Shown in pieces: positions 35,845 to 44,525 of a DNA stretch of 64,000 nt. The stretch is from positions 246,010 to 310,009 of the forward strand of contig NZ_NMUQ01000003.1 of the NCBI RefSeq assembly GCF_002233675.1. Reading direction: 5' to 3'. Position numbers and translations under genes: made by a program. Below the pieces are notes generated by a model. The model ran no database searches. It saw only the letters and a list, made by a program, of their open reading frames with translations, and was not told the origin of the DNA. Positions within the stretch are counted from its first letter, which is position 1; each line of letters opens with the position of its first letter. Source of the DNA: Paenibacillus herberti. GTDB lineage: Bacteria > Bacillota > Bacilli > Paenibacillales > Paenibacillaceae.

Positions 35845-37296
35845 ATGAGAGACCGGCTGAGACTAGAATATATTGCAGGAGCCGGGGCAGCTGGTATTTT
35901 GATTTGGCTGCTGTTCACGAGCCCGTTTGTCGGCATGGCCGACAACGGGGATTTCCTGCGTGTAATGATGACGGCGGGCTTGGACTACAATCCAGCTTCA
36001 GTTACATATGAGGATCGTTTTTTCGGCTGGGCGAACTCCGTTTTCGCTTATGACAATATCCGAGGGGTCTATATTACGTCACAACTGATTCCGGTTTTTG
36101 TCGCGCGGACGTTCGGCTGGCTGTATGATGGGTCGCTGTTCAATATTCGCTTCCTCGGAGCGGTGTATGGAGCGCTGTTAGTGGCCGCTATCTTTATGAT
36201 AGTGCGGTCCGGCAGGGGGATTAGCTTGGGCGCGGCGTTCACGCTTGGCGCCGGAATGTTATTCTTTTTTCTTGATATACATTATGTGGCTTACTTCAAC
36301 TCCTTCTTTGCGGAGCCATTGTCGCTGGTGTTTCTGCTGCTCACGGTTGGTGCTGGGGTGAGGCTGTCTCAACAGGAGAAGCCCACGATTGGAGCGGCGA
36401 ATTTCTTTTTCTTCTGTATCTTCATGCTCGTCTGCAGCAAGCTGCAAAATACCCCGCTTGGCATTGTCATGGGGCTGTACTGCTTGAGACTTCTCCCGCT
36501 CCGCTGGGATAAGGCTTGGAGGCGCTGCGTAATATGGGGCTGCTCCATGCTGTTTCTGCTGTCGACTTTGCTCTATCTTTTTGCCCCGGACGGGCTCAAG
36601 CAAATTAATCTTTACCAGACCGTCTTTTTCGGCATTTTGAACAAGTCGCCCGATGTGAAAGGCGATCTGCAGGATCTTGGCCTTCCGGAGAAGCTGGCGG
36701 TCAATGCTGGCACGAATTATTTTCAGAGCGATGCTCCAATTAAGCAGGATGCCCCGGAAATGCAGGGGGACTTCTATGACCGCATGTCTCACGGCAAGGT
36801 GATGCTCTATTACGTGACGCATCCGCAGCGGCTGATGGGGCTGCTCGAACGGGCTGTGGAATACGGCGTGAATATGAGGATCGGCTATCTTGGCAACTAT
36901 GAGAAGGCGGAAGGTCAGCCGCCGCTAACACTGAGTAACAATTATAGCGCTTGGAGCACGTTTAAGGCGAAGTACATGCCGAGCTCGCTGTTGTTCCTGG
37001 TTTTGTTTTACCTGGTCTATTACGCGGTTTGCGTGATGGAGTGGCTGCGCAGCCGCAGCACGGCCTCGCGTATAACGGCGGAGATGCTCATGCTGATTGG
37101 TTTTGTCGGATTGTTCTCCTTAGTCGTTCCAGTGATGGGGGACGGCATGGCGGACATCAATAAACATTTGTTCCTGTACAGCGCCGCGTTCGACATGATG
37201 CTGCTGGCTTCGGCCGCATGGCTGGTCCATCGGATCGGTGTTATTATCAGCTCTCGTAGGAGCAGTCGCAGCGCTTATGGCTCTTATCGGTTTTAG
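35845..37296 (+). CDS. Multi-spanning membrane protein, probable GT-C-type glycosyl transferase
   Basis: A 483-residue protein with about ten to eleven membrane spans. AGGAGG lies 8 bp upstream. Early in the first outer loop is SPFVGMADNGDFLRVMM, an acidic motif placed like the catalytic Asp of GT-C enzymes. It resembles the WsfD-type hexose transferases of S-layer glycan clusters, by overall layout only. With the preceding GtrB-like enzyme it forms the classic pair: one charges the lipid carrier and the other transfers the sugar to a surface polymer. Acceptor unknown. Confidence 0.7.
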   Translation: MRDRLRLEYIAGAGAAGILIWLLFTSPFVGMADNGDFLRVMMTAGLDYNPASVTYEDRFFGWANSVFAYDNIRGVYITSQLIPVFVARTFGWLYDGSLFNIRFLGAVYGALLVAAIFMIVRSGRGISLGAAFTLGAGMLFFFLDIHYVAYFNSFFAEPLSLVFLLLTVGAGVRLSQQEKPTIGAANFFFFCIFMLVCSKLQNTPLGIVMGLYCLRLLPLRWDKAWRRCVIWGCSMLFLLSTLLYLFAPDGLKQINLYQTVFFGILNKSPDVKGDLQDLGLPEKLAVNAGTNYFQSDAPIKQDAPEMQGDFYDRMSHGKVMLYYVTHPQRLMGLLERAVEYGVNMRIGYLGNYEKAEGQPPLTLSNNYSAWSTFKAKYMPSSLLFLVLFYLVYYAVCVMEWLRSRSTASRITAEMLMLIGFVGLFSLVVPVMGDGMADINKHLFLYSAAFDMMLLASAAWLVHRIGVIISSRRSSRSAYGSYRF

Positions 37297-37367
37297 GTTG
37301 GAGTGTCCCATGACATATGAATCATTCCAAGAGCAAGGGGTATAGGCAGAGCAAGTTGCACAGAGAC

Positions 37368-37411
37368 AGAGCCAGGCACCTAATAGCGAAAGCTACTAGG
37401 TACCTGGCTCT
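37368..37411. terminator. Long hairpin; terminator and lone relative of array A
   Basis: A 20-bp stem (AGAGCCAGGCACCTAATAGC with its near-complement, 18 of 20 paired) with loop GAAA, followed by TGTTT. It can end the operon at 34789-37296. On the minus strand its centre, TAGTAGCTTTCGCTATTAGG, matches the array A hairpin and flanks at 19 of 24 positions. Confidence 0.7.
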
Positions 37412-37516
37412 GTTTACTATTTGGACGCCGAGTGTTCTCAGCTTGTTGAATGGAGAGAAATATCACGCATTACAGCAGCAGTGAAAGGGATCATTTGTGC
37501 AATCTGCTCTCGTGCC

Positions 37517-39205
37517 CTAATGTAACCGCCCGATGCTCGCTCCGGTGCGCAGCTTGTAGGCCATCAACGCCATTTCGAGGCCGATGCGCTTGTGCGGCTC
37601 AAGGAAAGGCTCACCAATCAGCTCGGTCAACCGCTCCATGCGGTTGTAAAGTGTCTGACGGTGGATGAACAGACGGCGCGCCGTTTCATGTTTAGAACCG
37701 AAACATTTGAGGTACATGTCCAGCGTCTCCAGCAGCTGCTGGCGGGACTCTTTTTCCTGCTGGAGAATCTCCCCAAGATGATCCTGTATAAAAGCATCCA
37801 GCAGCGCCGCATCGGGAATCGCCTGCAGAAGCTGGTAAGCGCCGAGTTGGTTATAAAAAACGATCGGCCCAAGCTCCGGCACGCGCCTGGAAATTTCCAG
37901 CGCTTGCGCGGCTTCGCGAAAAGCGGCTGGCGTCTCCAGCAGCGCTTCGCGAGGCTTGCCGGCGGCGGCGCGCAGCCGCAGCCCTTCGAGCTGCTCGCCG
38001 CAGAAGCGCAGCAGATCCTCCAGCAGGCTGTGCGCGCCAGCCAACAGCCGCTCGCCGGCTACCGCTGGCGCGCCGTCAGCATGCAGCAGCAACTGAATGC
38101 TGCTGCTGGATCGCTGATGCAGGCTGCCGCGCAGCCTGTGCTTGCGGATCAGCGTGCGAAGCAGCACTGGCAGGTCGCGCGAGGCGCCTTCCAGCCGTTC
38201 GCCGATGTCCTCCGGCCCTTGGCTCTCCAGCTCCAGCGCGATGGCTAGCGCCGCTCCTTTGCGGTCAGCTCCGAAGCGGGCGGGCAGCCCGGCCAGCGAG
38301 CGAGCTTGATCCTCGCTGCGTACCCGTCCCTCCAGCAGCTCAGGAATCAGCTGATCCTGGCGGCGTGACTCATGCTCGCGGCTGAATTGCGTGCGAAGCG
38401 TCAGGGCAGCTGCAGCCGATGCGGCTGACTCCAGGTAGGGAGAGAGCGCAGCGGCATCGCTCTCGTCCTCCGCGAGCAGCCCCACTGCGGCCAGCAGCTG
38501 ACCGTAGCAGAGCACCGGCCTGAGTAGAAGCAGTCCGTTTTCCAGCTGCAGGGCCAGCTCGCTGCGGCCATCGCCGAAACGTCCTTCTCGCTCCATTTCG
38601 CGGAAAGGCAGCTCGGCCAGCATCAGTTGTTCCGGCCCCGAGGTCAAATGCGGATGTTGTCGGTCCGGTTCCAGCAGCGAATAATACACCGTCTGACGAC
38701 GGGTATCCCCATGCAACAGCCGCAGTACGGAGGAAACGTCGCTATGCTGAAGCGTCAGCTGTTGAAGTCGGCGAGCAAAGCTGTCGGCCAGATCCTGGTG
38801 AACTCGGCGGCGGTTGATGATGAGCGAGTGGATGTCCTGCGTAATTTCAGAAAAGCGCACAGGATGATCAAACACGATGACGGGGAAGTCATGCGCCTCG
38901 GCAAGCTCAAGCACTTCCGAGGGCACTTCCTCAATGCTGGTACCAATTTCCAGAATGAGGCCGGCGGCCTCTTGCAGAATCAGCTGGCGTAAATAATCGA
39001 GCCGATCTTGCTGGGACTGTTTGAGCCACAGCCCAGTGGTAAGAATAAGGTCATAACGGCTAATAAAAGGGGCGATCTGCACGATCTCGATAACATGCAC
39101 CCAGCCGACCGGGCGGTTCAGCCCTCGGTTGCCCGCAGCTAGCCGCGCTTCCTGGAACAGCGGACGGTGCAGGATGTCCCCAATTTGCAGTTCCGTAGGA
39201 TTCAA
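37517..39205 (-). CDS. adeR: PucR-family regulator, probable activator of ald (AdeR-like)
   Basis: A 562-residue regulator. The N-terminal PucR domain (residues about 10-130, LQIGDILHRPLFQEARLAAG and GWVHVIEI) leads to a GGDEF-like middle and a C-terminal PucR helix-turn-helix (ETARRLFIHRQTLYNRMERL). The likely start is TTG 39205 with AAGGTG about 10 bp upstream. It is divergent from alanine dehydrogenase with about 180 bp between, the same arrangement as B. subtilis adeR-ald, where AdeR activates ald in response to alanine. The name is by context and domain layout. Confidence 0.82.
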   Translation of the reverse strand: MNPTELQIGDILHRPLFQEARLAAGNRGLNRPVGWVHVIEIVQIAPFISRYDLILTTGLWLKQSQQDRLDYLRQLILQEAAGLILEIGTSIEEVPSEVLELAEAHDFPVIVFDHPVRFSEITQDIHSLIINRRRVHQDLADSFARRLQQLTLQHSDVSSVLRLLHGDTRRQTVYYSLLEPDRQHPHLTSGPEQLMLAELPFREMEREGRFGDGRSELALQLENGLLLLRPVLCYGQLLAAVGLLAEDESDAAALSPYLESAASAAAALTLRTQFSREHESRRQDQLIPELLEGRVRSEDQARSLAGLPARFGADRKGAALAIALELESQGPEDIGERLEGASRDLPVLLRTLIRKHRLRGSLHQRSSSSIQLLLHADGAPAVAGERLLAGAHSLLEDLLRFCGEQLEGLRLRAAAGKPREALLETPAAFREAAQALEISRRVPELGPIVFYNQLGAYQLLQAIPDAALLDAFIQDHLGEILQQEKESRQQLLETLDMYLKCFGSKHETARRLFIHRQTLYNRMERLTELIGEPFLEPHKRIGLEMALMAYKLRTGASIGRLH

Positions 39206-39388
39206 GGAGGGACAACACCTTTCTGCATGGCATATATGGAAGTAAAAGTAGCAGAGTGATGTCAGCTATCGGCAAGAAGTCGAGCCCAAAGGCGGAAAAT
39301 ATCGACAACGTGTAAGATGCCGACCGGAGCACTCTCACGTAACATAGGAAATATAGAATATACCCATTATAGACGAGGTGGCTGTCCC

Positions 39389-40501
39389 ATGATAATCGGA
39401 ATCCCTAAAGAAATCAAAAATAACGAAAACCGTATAGCTTTGACGCCCATGGGGGCTGCGGAGTTTATCCGTGCTGGACACAGCGTACTAATCGAGCGTG
39501 GAGCGGGAGAAGAGAGCGGTTTTGCCGATGCCCAGTACGAAGCCGCGGGAGCCGTCATCGTAGCAGAGGCAGCCGAGGTATGGGGCAAAAGCGAGATGAT
39601 CATGAAGGTGAAGGAGCCGCTGCCTTCCGAGTATGGTTACTTCCGCGATGGACTGCTGCTGTTCGCTTATTTGCATCTGGCGGCGGAGCCGGAGCTTGCA
39701 GAGGCGCTGCGTGCGTCCGGTGTGACTGGAGTCGCTTATGAGACGATTCGGGTAAATGGCGCGCTGCCGCTGCTCGCCCCGATGAGCGAGGTTGCTGGCA
39801 GGATGGCGGTCCAGGTTGGAGCTCAAATGCTGGAGAAAGCCCGCGGCGGCAAAGGTATTTTACTATCCGGAGTAACCGGCGTGAAACGCGGCAAAGTAAC
39901 GATCATCGGCGCAGGCATCGCGGGCACGAGTTCGGTGCAGCTGGCGGTTGGCCTTGGAGCCGAGGTGACTGTGCTGGATACGAACACGAACCGTTTGCGG
40001 GAGCTGGCACTCGTTTTTGGTAATCGACTGCAGACGCTGCAATCGACCTCGCATAACATTGCGGAGTCAGTGCGCGAGTCGGATCTGGTCATCTCAACCG
40101 TGCTGATTCCAGGTGGTAAAGCACCGAAGCTGGTGACGGAGGAAATGGTGCGCTCGATGGAAAAAGGTTCCGTCATCGTCGATGTAGCCATCGACCAAGG
40201 CGGCAGCGTAGAAACAATCGACCGCATCACGACGCATGATGATCCGGTATTCGAAAAGCATGGCGTTCTGCATTACGCCGTGGCCAACATTCCAGGCGCC
40301 GTTCCGTATACCTCAACGATGGCGCTTACCAATGCCACGCTGCCCTTCGCTTTGCAGCTGGCCAAGCTGGGCGCCGCCGAGGCGATCCGTACCCAAGCAG
40401 CGATCCGTGAAGGTGTCAACACGATGAGCGGCTATGTAACTTACGAGGCGGTAGCCCGCGATCTAGGTTATACGCATAAGCCAGTGGCGGAGCTGATCTA
40501 G
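39389..40501 (+). CDS. ald: Alanine dehydrogenase
   Basis: A 370-residue NAD-dependent enzyme converting alanine to pyruvate and ammonia, important for alanine use and sporulation in bacilli. I start at the ATG at 39389 after GAGGTGG; the longer frame has no site. [20 protein letters not shown] is the family N-terminus, [20 protein letters not shown] holds the NAD-binding loop, and [16 protein letters not shown] the conserved C-terminal signature. Probably activated by the divergent PucR-type regulator. Confidence 0.97.
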   Translation: MIIGIPKEIKNNENRIALTPMGAAEFIRAGHSVLIERGAGEESGFADAQYEAAGAVIVAEAAEVWGKSEMIMKVKEPLPSEYGYFRDGLLLFAYLHLAAEPELAEALRASGVTGVAYETIRVNGALPLLAPMSEVAGRMAVQVGAQMLEKARGGKGILLSGVTGVKRGKVTIIGAGIAGTSSVQLAVGLGAEVTVLDTNTNRLRELALVFGNRLQTLQSTSHNIAESVRESDLVISTVLIPGGKAPKLVTEEMVRSMEKGSVIVDVAIDQGGSVETIDRITTHDDPVFEKHGVLHYAVANIPGAVPYTSTMALTNATLPFALQLAKLGAAEAIRTQAAIREGVNTMSGYVTYEAVARDLGYTHKPVAELI

Positions 40502-40533
40502 CCAGAAGCTATAAGTAATTAAGCTGCATTAGC

Positions 40534-40578
40534 AAGACGGGAGGAGACTGAGCCAAGCTCAGCTTCCTCCCGTCTTTT
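40534..40578 (+). terminator. Terminator of ald
   Basis: AAGACGGGAGGA pairs with TCCTCCCGTCTT, and an inner CTGAGC/GCTCAG arm closes on AA. TTTT follows. Confidence 0.88.
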
Positions 40579-40658
40579 GTGTGAATGCTTCTATCGCATC
40601 GCTTTCAATACTATGGAACTCATCGCGCCTTCGCTTACAGCTCGCTCCGGCCATATAG

Positions 40659-41939
40659 CTAAGCTTCCACAACCGCGCCTGTCTTTGTCTGTATGCGAGT
40701 GGCTTCCTCCTGGCGAGCGAATTTCGGCAGTGTTAAGGCATAGACCAGGCAAGTCAGGAACAGCAGGCCGGCAACAAACAAGTGAAGGCCGAGCAGCGTA
40801 AAAGCGGACGGATAAAGCCACGCGATCAGGCCAAGCATAAGCGTTTGCCCAGCCATTTTGACGGGATCGAGCCAAGCGGACACCCTCCCCATCATGCTAG
40901 GTTCGACGAGCTTGGGCAGCCATCCGCCGATAGCCATATCAAGCGGAGCCATGATGCAGGCCGTAATGAAAGTTACCATCAGATAGACCCAAGGTGAAGA
41001 AGCGAAGCCCAGCATGGTGACGCAGCATCCGATTAACAGCAGGCAGACGATCAGGATTTGGTATAGCTTGAATTTTTCCAGCAGCTTGGCGCCCAGAACG
41101 CTGCCGATTATTAATCCTGCGCCGAGAAACAGCGAGTAAAGCGAAACAAAAAACGCATAGTTAGTTGGAGCTAGCTCATATTTCATAGTCAGCATCGGAA
41201 GCATGGTGAAGGAGCCGCCGATCAGGCCGAACAGAACGAAACCGCTAATTAGGGACAAGAGGAGCTTGCTGCTGAGAATATAGTGGAATCCGCCTCGAAA
41301 ATCTCCCCAGACGACCTTCATGTTAAGCGCGGAAAACGAAGTGCTTCCGTTCGGCAGCCTGACTTCAACCGGTACGCTAACGGATCGCACCAACAGTGCC
41401 GTAATGAGGAAGCCGAGCGCATCAATCGTTAAAGCCCCGAGCACCCCGACCGCATAATAAACAACAGCTCCGAGTCCAGTACCGAACAAGGTGAACACTC
41501 CGATGGCGGTTTGATTGAGGCCGGATGCTTGTACATATTGGTCTTCTCTCAATAACCCCTGGATCATAGCGTTCTCAGCTGGAAAATAAAACTTAGTCAC
41601 CGCGCTGCGTAGAAACAGAAGCAGGAAAACAATCGGGATCCATACCTTTGCAGCCAAGGCGGCCAGTATCAGGATCGAGAGCACGGCTCGAATCCAACCG
41701 GTATTCTCAGCAATCCGCTTGCGGTCGAAGCGGTCGGCAAAAACGCCGATGAAAAGGAACACAACAATTGTCGGCGCCGAATATAACATTTCGGCAATAG
41801 ATGCATAGGCTGGTTGACTAGTGAAGCGGTCCAACAGATAAAAAGCGAATGCCATCGTACCGATCGTAGAGGCAAGCTGCGAGCAAACAGTAGCAATAAA
41901 TAGCCGGGTAAAGATGCGGTTCCGAAACAAATCTATCAT
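40659..41939 (-). CDS. MFS transporter (MFS_3/EntS-like exporter)
   Basis: A 426-residue carrier with twelve predicted spans. The opening LFRNRIFTRLFIATVCSQLAS and the loop GVFADRFDRKRI (MFS motif A) match the MFS_3 group that exports macrolides or siderophores. The centre reads like an intact two-bundle carrier, and the C-terminal tail is basic and cytoplasmic. It is a lone gene, convergent with ald. The exported compound cannot be predicted. Confidence 0.87.
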   Translation of the reverse strand: MIDLFRNRIFTRLFIATVCSQLASTIGTMAFAFYLLDRFTSQPAYASIAEMLYSAPTIVVFLFIGVFADRFDRKRIAENTGWIRAVLSILILAALAAKVWIPIVFLLLFLRSAVTKFYFPAENAMIQGLLREDQYVQASGLNQTAIGVFTLFGTGLGAVVYYAVGVLGALTIDALGFLITALLVRSVSVPVEVRLPNGSTSFSALNMKVVWGDFRGGFHYILSSKLLLSLISGFVLFGLIGGSFTMLPMLTMKYELAPTNYAFFVSLYSLFLGAGLIIGSVLGAKLLEKFKLYQILIVCLLLIGCCVTMLGFASSPWVYLMVTFITACIMAPLDMAIGGWLPKLVEPSMMGRVSAWLDPVKMAGQTLMLGLIAWLYPSAFTLLGLHLFVAGLLFLTCLVYALTLPKFARQEEATRIQTKTGAVVEA

Positions 41940-42125
41940 CGCTTTTTAGACCATCCTTTTAACTAAGTTGGTAATTTATACCTTAATTATAGAATGGTTT
42001 GCGGAGGTGCTTAAGGGGCGCGGGGTTGAGATTGATATCCAACTGAAGTCGGCCGACCATCTCATCCTACAGAAGGAGTTGAGCCACTCATCTCTCTCAA
42101 GCAGACTTAGATAATTCCCAATAAC

Positions 42126-42566
42126 TCATGGATATGGAAAAAGAACCAATTCTGGATAACCGACCAGATCCACATTATAAAATATCCGGCTGGATCTAAA
42201 TCGATCAAAAGGTTCAGCGGCTCCCGGCACTATTCGAAAGCTTATAATTCCAGCTGTTAAGCCCCTGTTTTGGAAGGAATATTGAGCGGTTGTAATTTCC
42301 GTAAGACTAAATCGGATTAATTCGCTGGGGCGAATCACCGTGGGGAGACGGGAACTTGTGGATGAATCTAAATTGAGAGGAATAATTGTAGATGCGTTCC
42401 GGAGTTCAAATAACGATGCCGCATTAATATCAATCGACGGATCGTCACTTGAAGAAGGATCGGAGCAGACTAGTTGAGTGATGATGACCAGCAAAATAAA
42501 TAGTACGAGAACAATGCCCATGCTTGTTCCATTAAAACCGCTAATCTCTGCGCTCTTAGAATTCAT
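42126..42566 (-). CDS. YjcZ-like membrane segment fused to a beta-rich domain
   Basis: A 146-residue protein from the ATG at 42566, 8 bp after GGAGG; the five residues before it are the ribosome site itself. The first 35 residues (SGFNGTSMGIVLVLFILLVI) copy the short YjcZ sporulation proteins, which are little more than a glycine-rich tip and one membrane span. The remaining 110 residues (ASTIIPLNLDSSTSSRLPTV, then ISFRIVPGAAEPFDRFRSS) form an unfamiliar beta-rich domain. Location in the spore or mother-cell membrane is likely but inferred. Confidence 0.6.
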   Translation of the reverse strand: MNSKSAEISGFNGTSMGIVLVLFILLVIITQLVCSDPSSSDDPSIDINAASLFELRNASTIIPLNLDSSTSSRLPTVIRPSELIRFSLTEITTAQYSFQNRGLTAGIISFRIVPGAAEPFDRFRSSRIFYNVDLVGYPELVLFPYP

Positions 42567-42654
42567 AATAATATCCTCCATTGATATGTTCTACTAACCA
42601 TCATATGGAGATGAGAGACTAGACGGTCCGGCTAATGTCCGATCTGGGAGAAAT

Positions 42655-42709
42655 AAAGTTAGCTGCCTTCCTTGTCATTTTCATGGCAAGGAAGGCAGCT
42701 AACTTTTTA
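42655..42709 (-). terminator. Strong terminator of aspA
   Basis: A 21-bp or longer perfect stem (AAAGTTAGCTGCCTTCCTTG with its complement) around a short loop. On the minus strand it lies just after the aspA stop and ends in TTT. The T5 run on the plus strand could also serve the opposite direction. Confidence 0.85.
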
Positions 42710-42736
42710 TCCACTAGCTTCTACCCTTATGCGATT

Positions 42737-44155
42737 CTACTTCGCATCCTCTAGCAGATGCTCTCCGGCGATGCCGGGAGAGGTCATCGCATACGGATTG
42801 AGAATTTCCGTCATTTCCTCCGCTGTCAGCAGGCCGCGCTCCAGAATAAGTTCGCCGATTGTAATGCCTGTGCGCAGAGCCTCTTTGACCAATTGAGCGG
42901 CGACCTCATACCCCAGATGCGGGTTAAGTGCGGTCACGATGCCGAAGGAGTTGGCTACATAGCTTTCGCAGCGCTCGCGGTTCGCTTCCATGCCCTCAAC
43001 CGCATGTCTGAGGAACACATCCACGCCATTGTGCAAAATTTTGAGCGATTGCAGCAAGTTAAAGGCGATGACCGGCCCCATAACATTAAGCTCGAACTGT
43101 CCGGCCTCACAAGCCATGCAGATCGTATGGTCATTCCCCATGACCTGGAACGAAACCTGATTGACCACCTCGGCCATAACGGGATTCACTTTGCCCGGCA
43201 TGATGGAGGAGCCTGGCTGACGAGGTGGCAGCGACAGCTCACCCAGCCCTACGCGTGGGCCGGAGGCCATCATGCGGATATCGTTGCAGATTTTGGAAAG
43301 ATTGACGGCGCATACTTTGAGCGAGGCAGACAACTCTGTGTATGCATCGCTGTTTTGCGTGGCGTCAACGAGATCTTCCGCCGCCACGATGGGCAGGTTG
43401 AGCTGCTGCTGCAGATGGCCGATGACGGATGTGATATACTCCGGCTTGGCGTTTAGCCCGGTACCAACTGCAGTCGCGCCCATATTGACCGTCAAGGCGT
43501 GGTTAGCTGCACTGCGAATGCGACCAATGTCGCGGCCGAGCACGGCGGCGTAAGCGCCGAATTCCTGACCCATGCGGATCGGCACGGCATCCTGCAGATG
43601 CGTCCGGCCCATTTTAATCACATCGTCGAACTGGTCTCGCTTGGCAAGGAAACCGTCTCGCAGTGCTTGAATCGCCGTCAGCACGTTCTGAGTGAGTGAA
43701 TAAGCCGCGATACGCAAAGCGGTTGGAATCGCGTCATTGGTCGATTGCGACATATTCACATGATTGTTCGGATTACAGTGGAAATAATCGCCTTTGGTAT
43801 GGCCCAGCAACTCAAGCGCACGGTTGGCGAGCACCTCGTTCATATTCATGTTAATGGACGTTCCCGCGCCGCCCTGGATGCTGTCAACGATGAATTGGTC
43901 TAACAGCTTGCCTTCGATAACCTCATCGGCTGCTTGCACAATGGCTTCGCCGATCGGAGTTGTCAGCAGATGGACGTCCATATTGGCCTTTGCGGCGGCT
44001 TTTTTTACATGGGCCAAGGCGACCAGCAGCTCGCGATGGATACTCACACCGGTGATCGGGAAATTTTCGACCGCGCGAAGCGTCTGGATGCCGTAATATG
44101 CGCTCTCAGGGACTTCTTTTTCACCAAGAAAATCATGCTCGAGTCTAAATGCCAT
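42737..44155 (-). CDS. aspA: Aspartate ammonia-lyase
   Basis: A 472-residue fumarase/aspartase-superfamily enzyme splitting aspartate into fumarate and ammonia. I prefer the ATG at 44155 over one at 44164, which overlaps the AAGGG site. FLGEKEVPESAYYGIQTLRA is the aspartase N-terminus, SQSTNDAIPTALR the substrate loop and GSSIMPGKVNPVMAEVVNQV the superfamily signature carrying the catalytic Ser. It is a single-gene unit and no ansA asparaginase is adjacent. Confidence 0.95.
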   Translation of the reverse strand: MAFRLEHDFLGEKEVPESAYYGIQTLRAVENFPITGVSIHRELLVALAHVKKAAAKANMDVHLLTTPIGEAIVQAADEVIEGKLLDQFIVDSIQGGAGTSINMNMNEVLANRALELLGHTKGDYFHCNPNNHVNMSQSTNDAIPTALRIAAYSLTQNVLTAIQALRDGFLAKRDQFDDVIKMGRTHLQDAVPIRMGQEFGAYAAVLGRDIGRIRSAANHALTVNMGATAVGTGLNAKPEYITSVIGHLQQQLNLPIVAAEDLVDATQNSDAYTELSASLKVCAVNLSKICNDIRMMASGPRVGLGELSLPPRQPGSSIMPGKVNPVMAEVVNQVSFQVMGNDHTICMACEAGQFELNVMGPVIAFNLLQSLKILHNGVDVFLRHAVEGMEANRERCESYVANSFGIVTALNPHLGYEVAAQLVKEALRTGITIGELILERGLLTAEEMTEILNPYAMTSPGIAGEHLLEDAK

Positions 44156-44525
44156 TGTCCTCATCCCTTCTGTGAATCCAATCTCGTTTTAGAGCGCTTG
44201 CATACAATATACCAATTAGGAGATGAACAGGCTATGATCGAAGCCGGCAAAGATTCTATCATCTCCTCCTATCGCCCGTCAAATGCTCCCCCGCGAAGCC
44301 CGAAACGATCGGCTATTGCCCGTTGTTAGTAGCAGAGCGAACGGAGAATGGGGCGAGCTGACTTTACACATAAACGCATAAAAATACGATTCGCCCCTTT
44401 CCAGTTGCGCCGATGATTTGAGCCGACAAGGTGAAAATGGTCATGCGAATTAGCGTCAACGGGAAAACGCCCTTCACCAGCTAGTTGTTATCTGGTGGAG
44501 GACGTTTTGGTATACAACACAGCAC
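44156..44525. other. Intergenic region between aspA and the acetyltransferase gene
   Basis: About 370 bp with no supportable gene. It carries the aspA upstream region and, at 44464-44508, the terminator of the acetyltransferase gene. Confidence 0.5.
44464..44508 (-). terminator. Terminator of the acetyltransferase gene
   Basis: AAAACGCCCTTCACCAG pairs with CTGGTGGAGGACGTTTT (one mismatch), with a loop of about 11 nt. On the minus strand it ends in TTTT. Confidence 0.72.

Noticed and set aside
38627-38992. A 121-residue plus-strand frame
   Set aside because: Antisense shadow of the PucR-type regulator gene.
42758-43456. A 232-residue plus-strand frame
   Set aside because: Antisense to aspA, whose signatures are complete.
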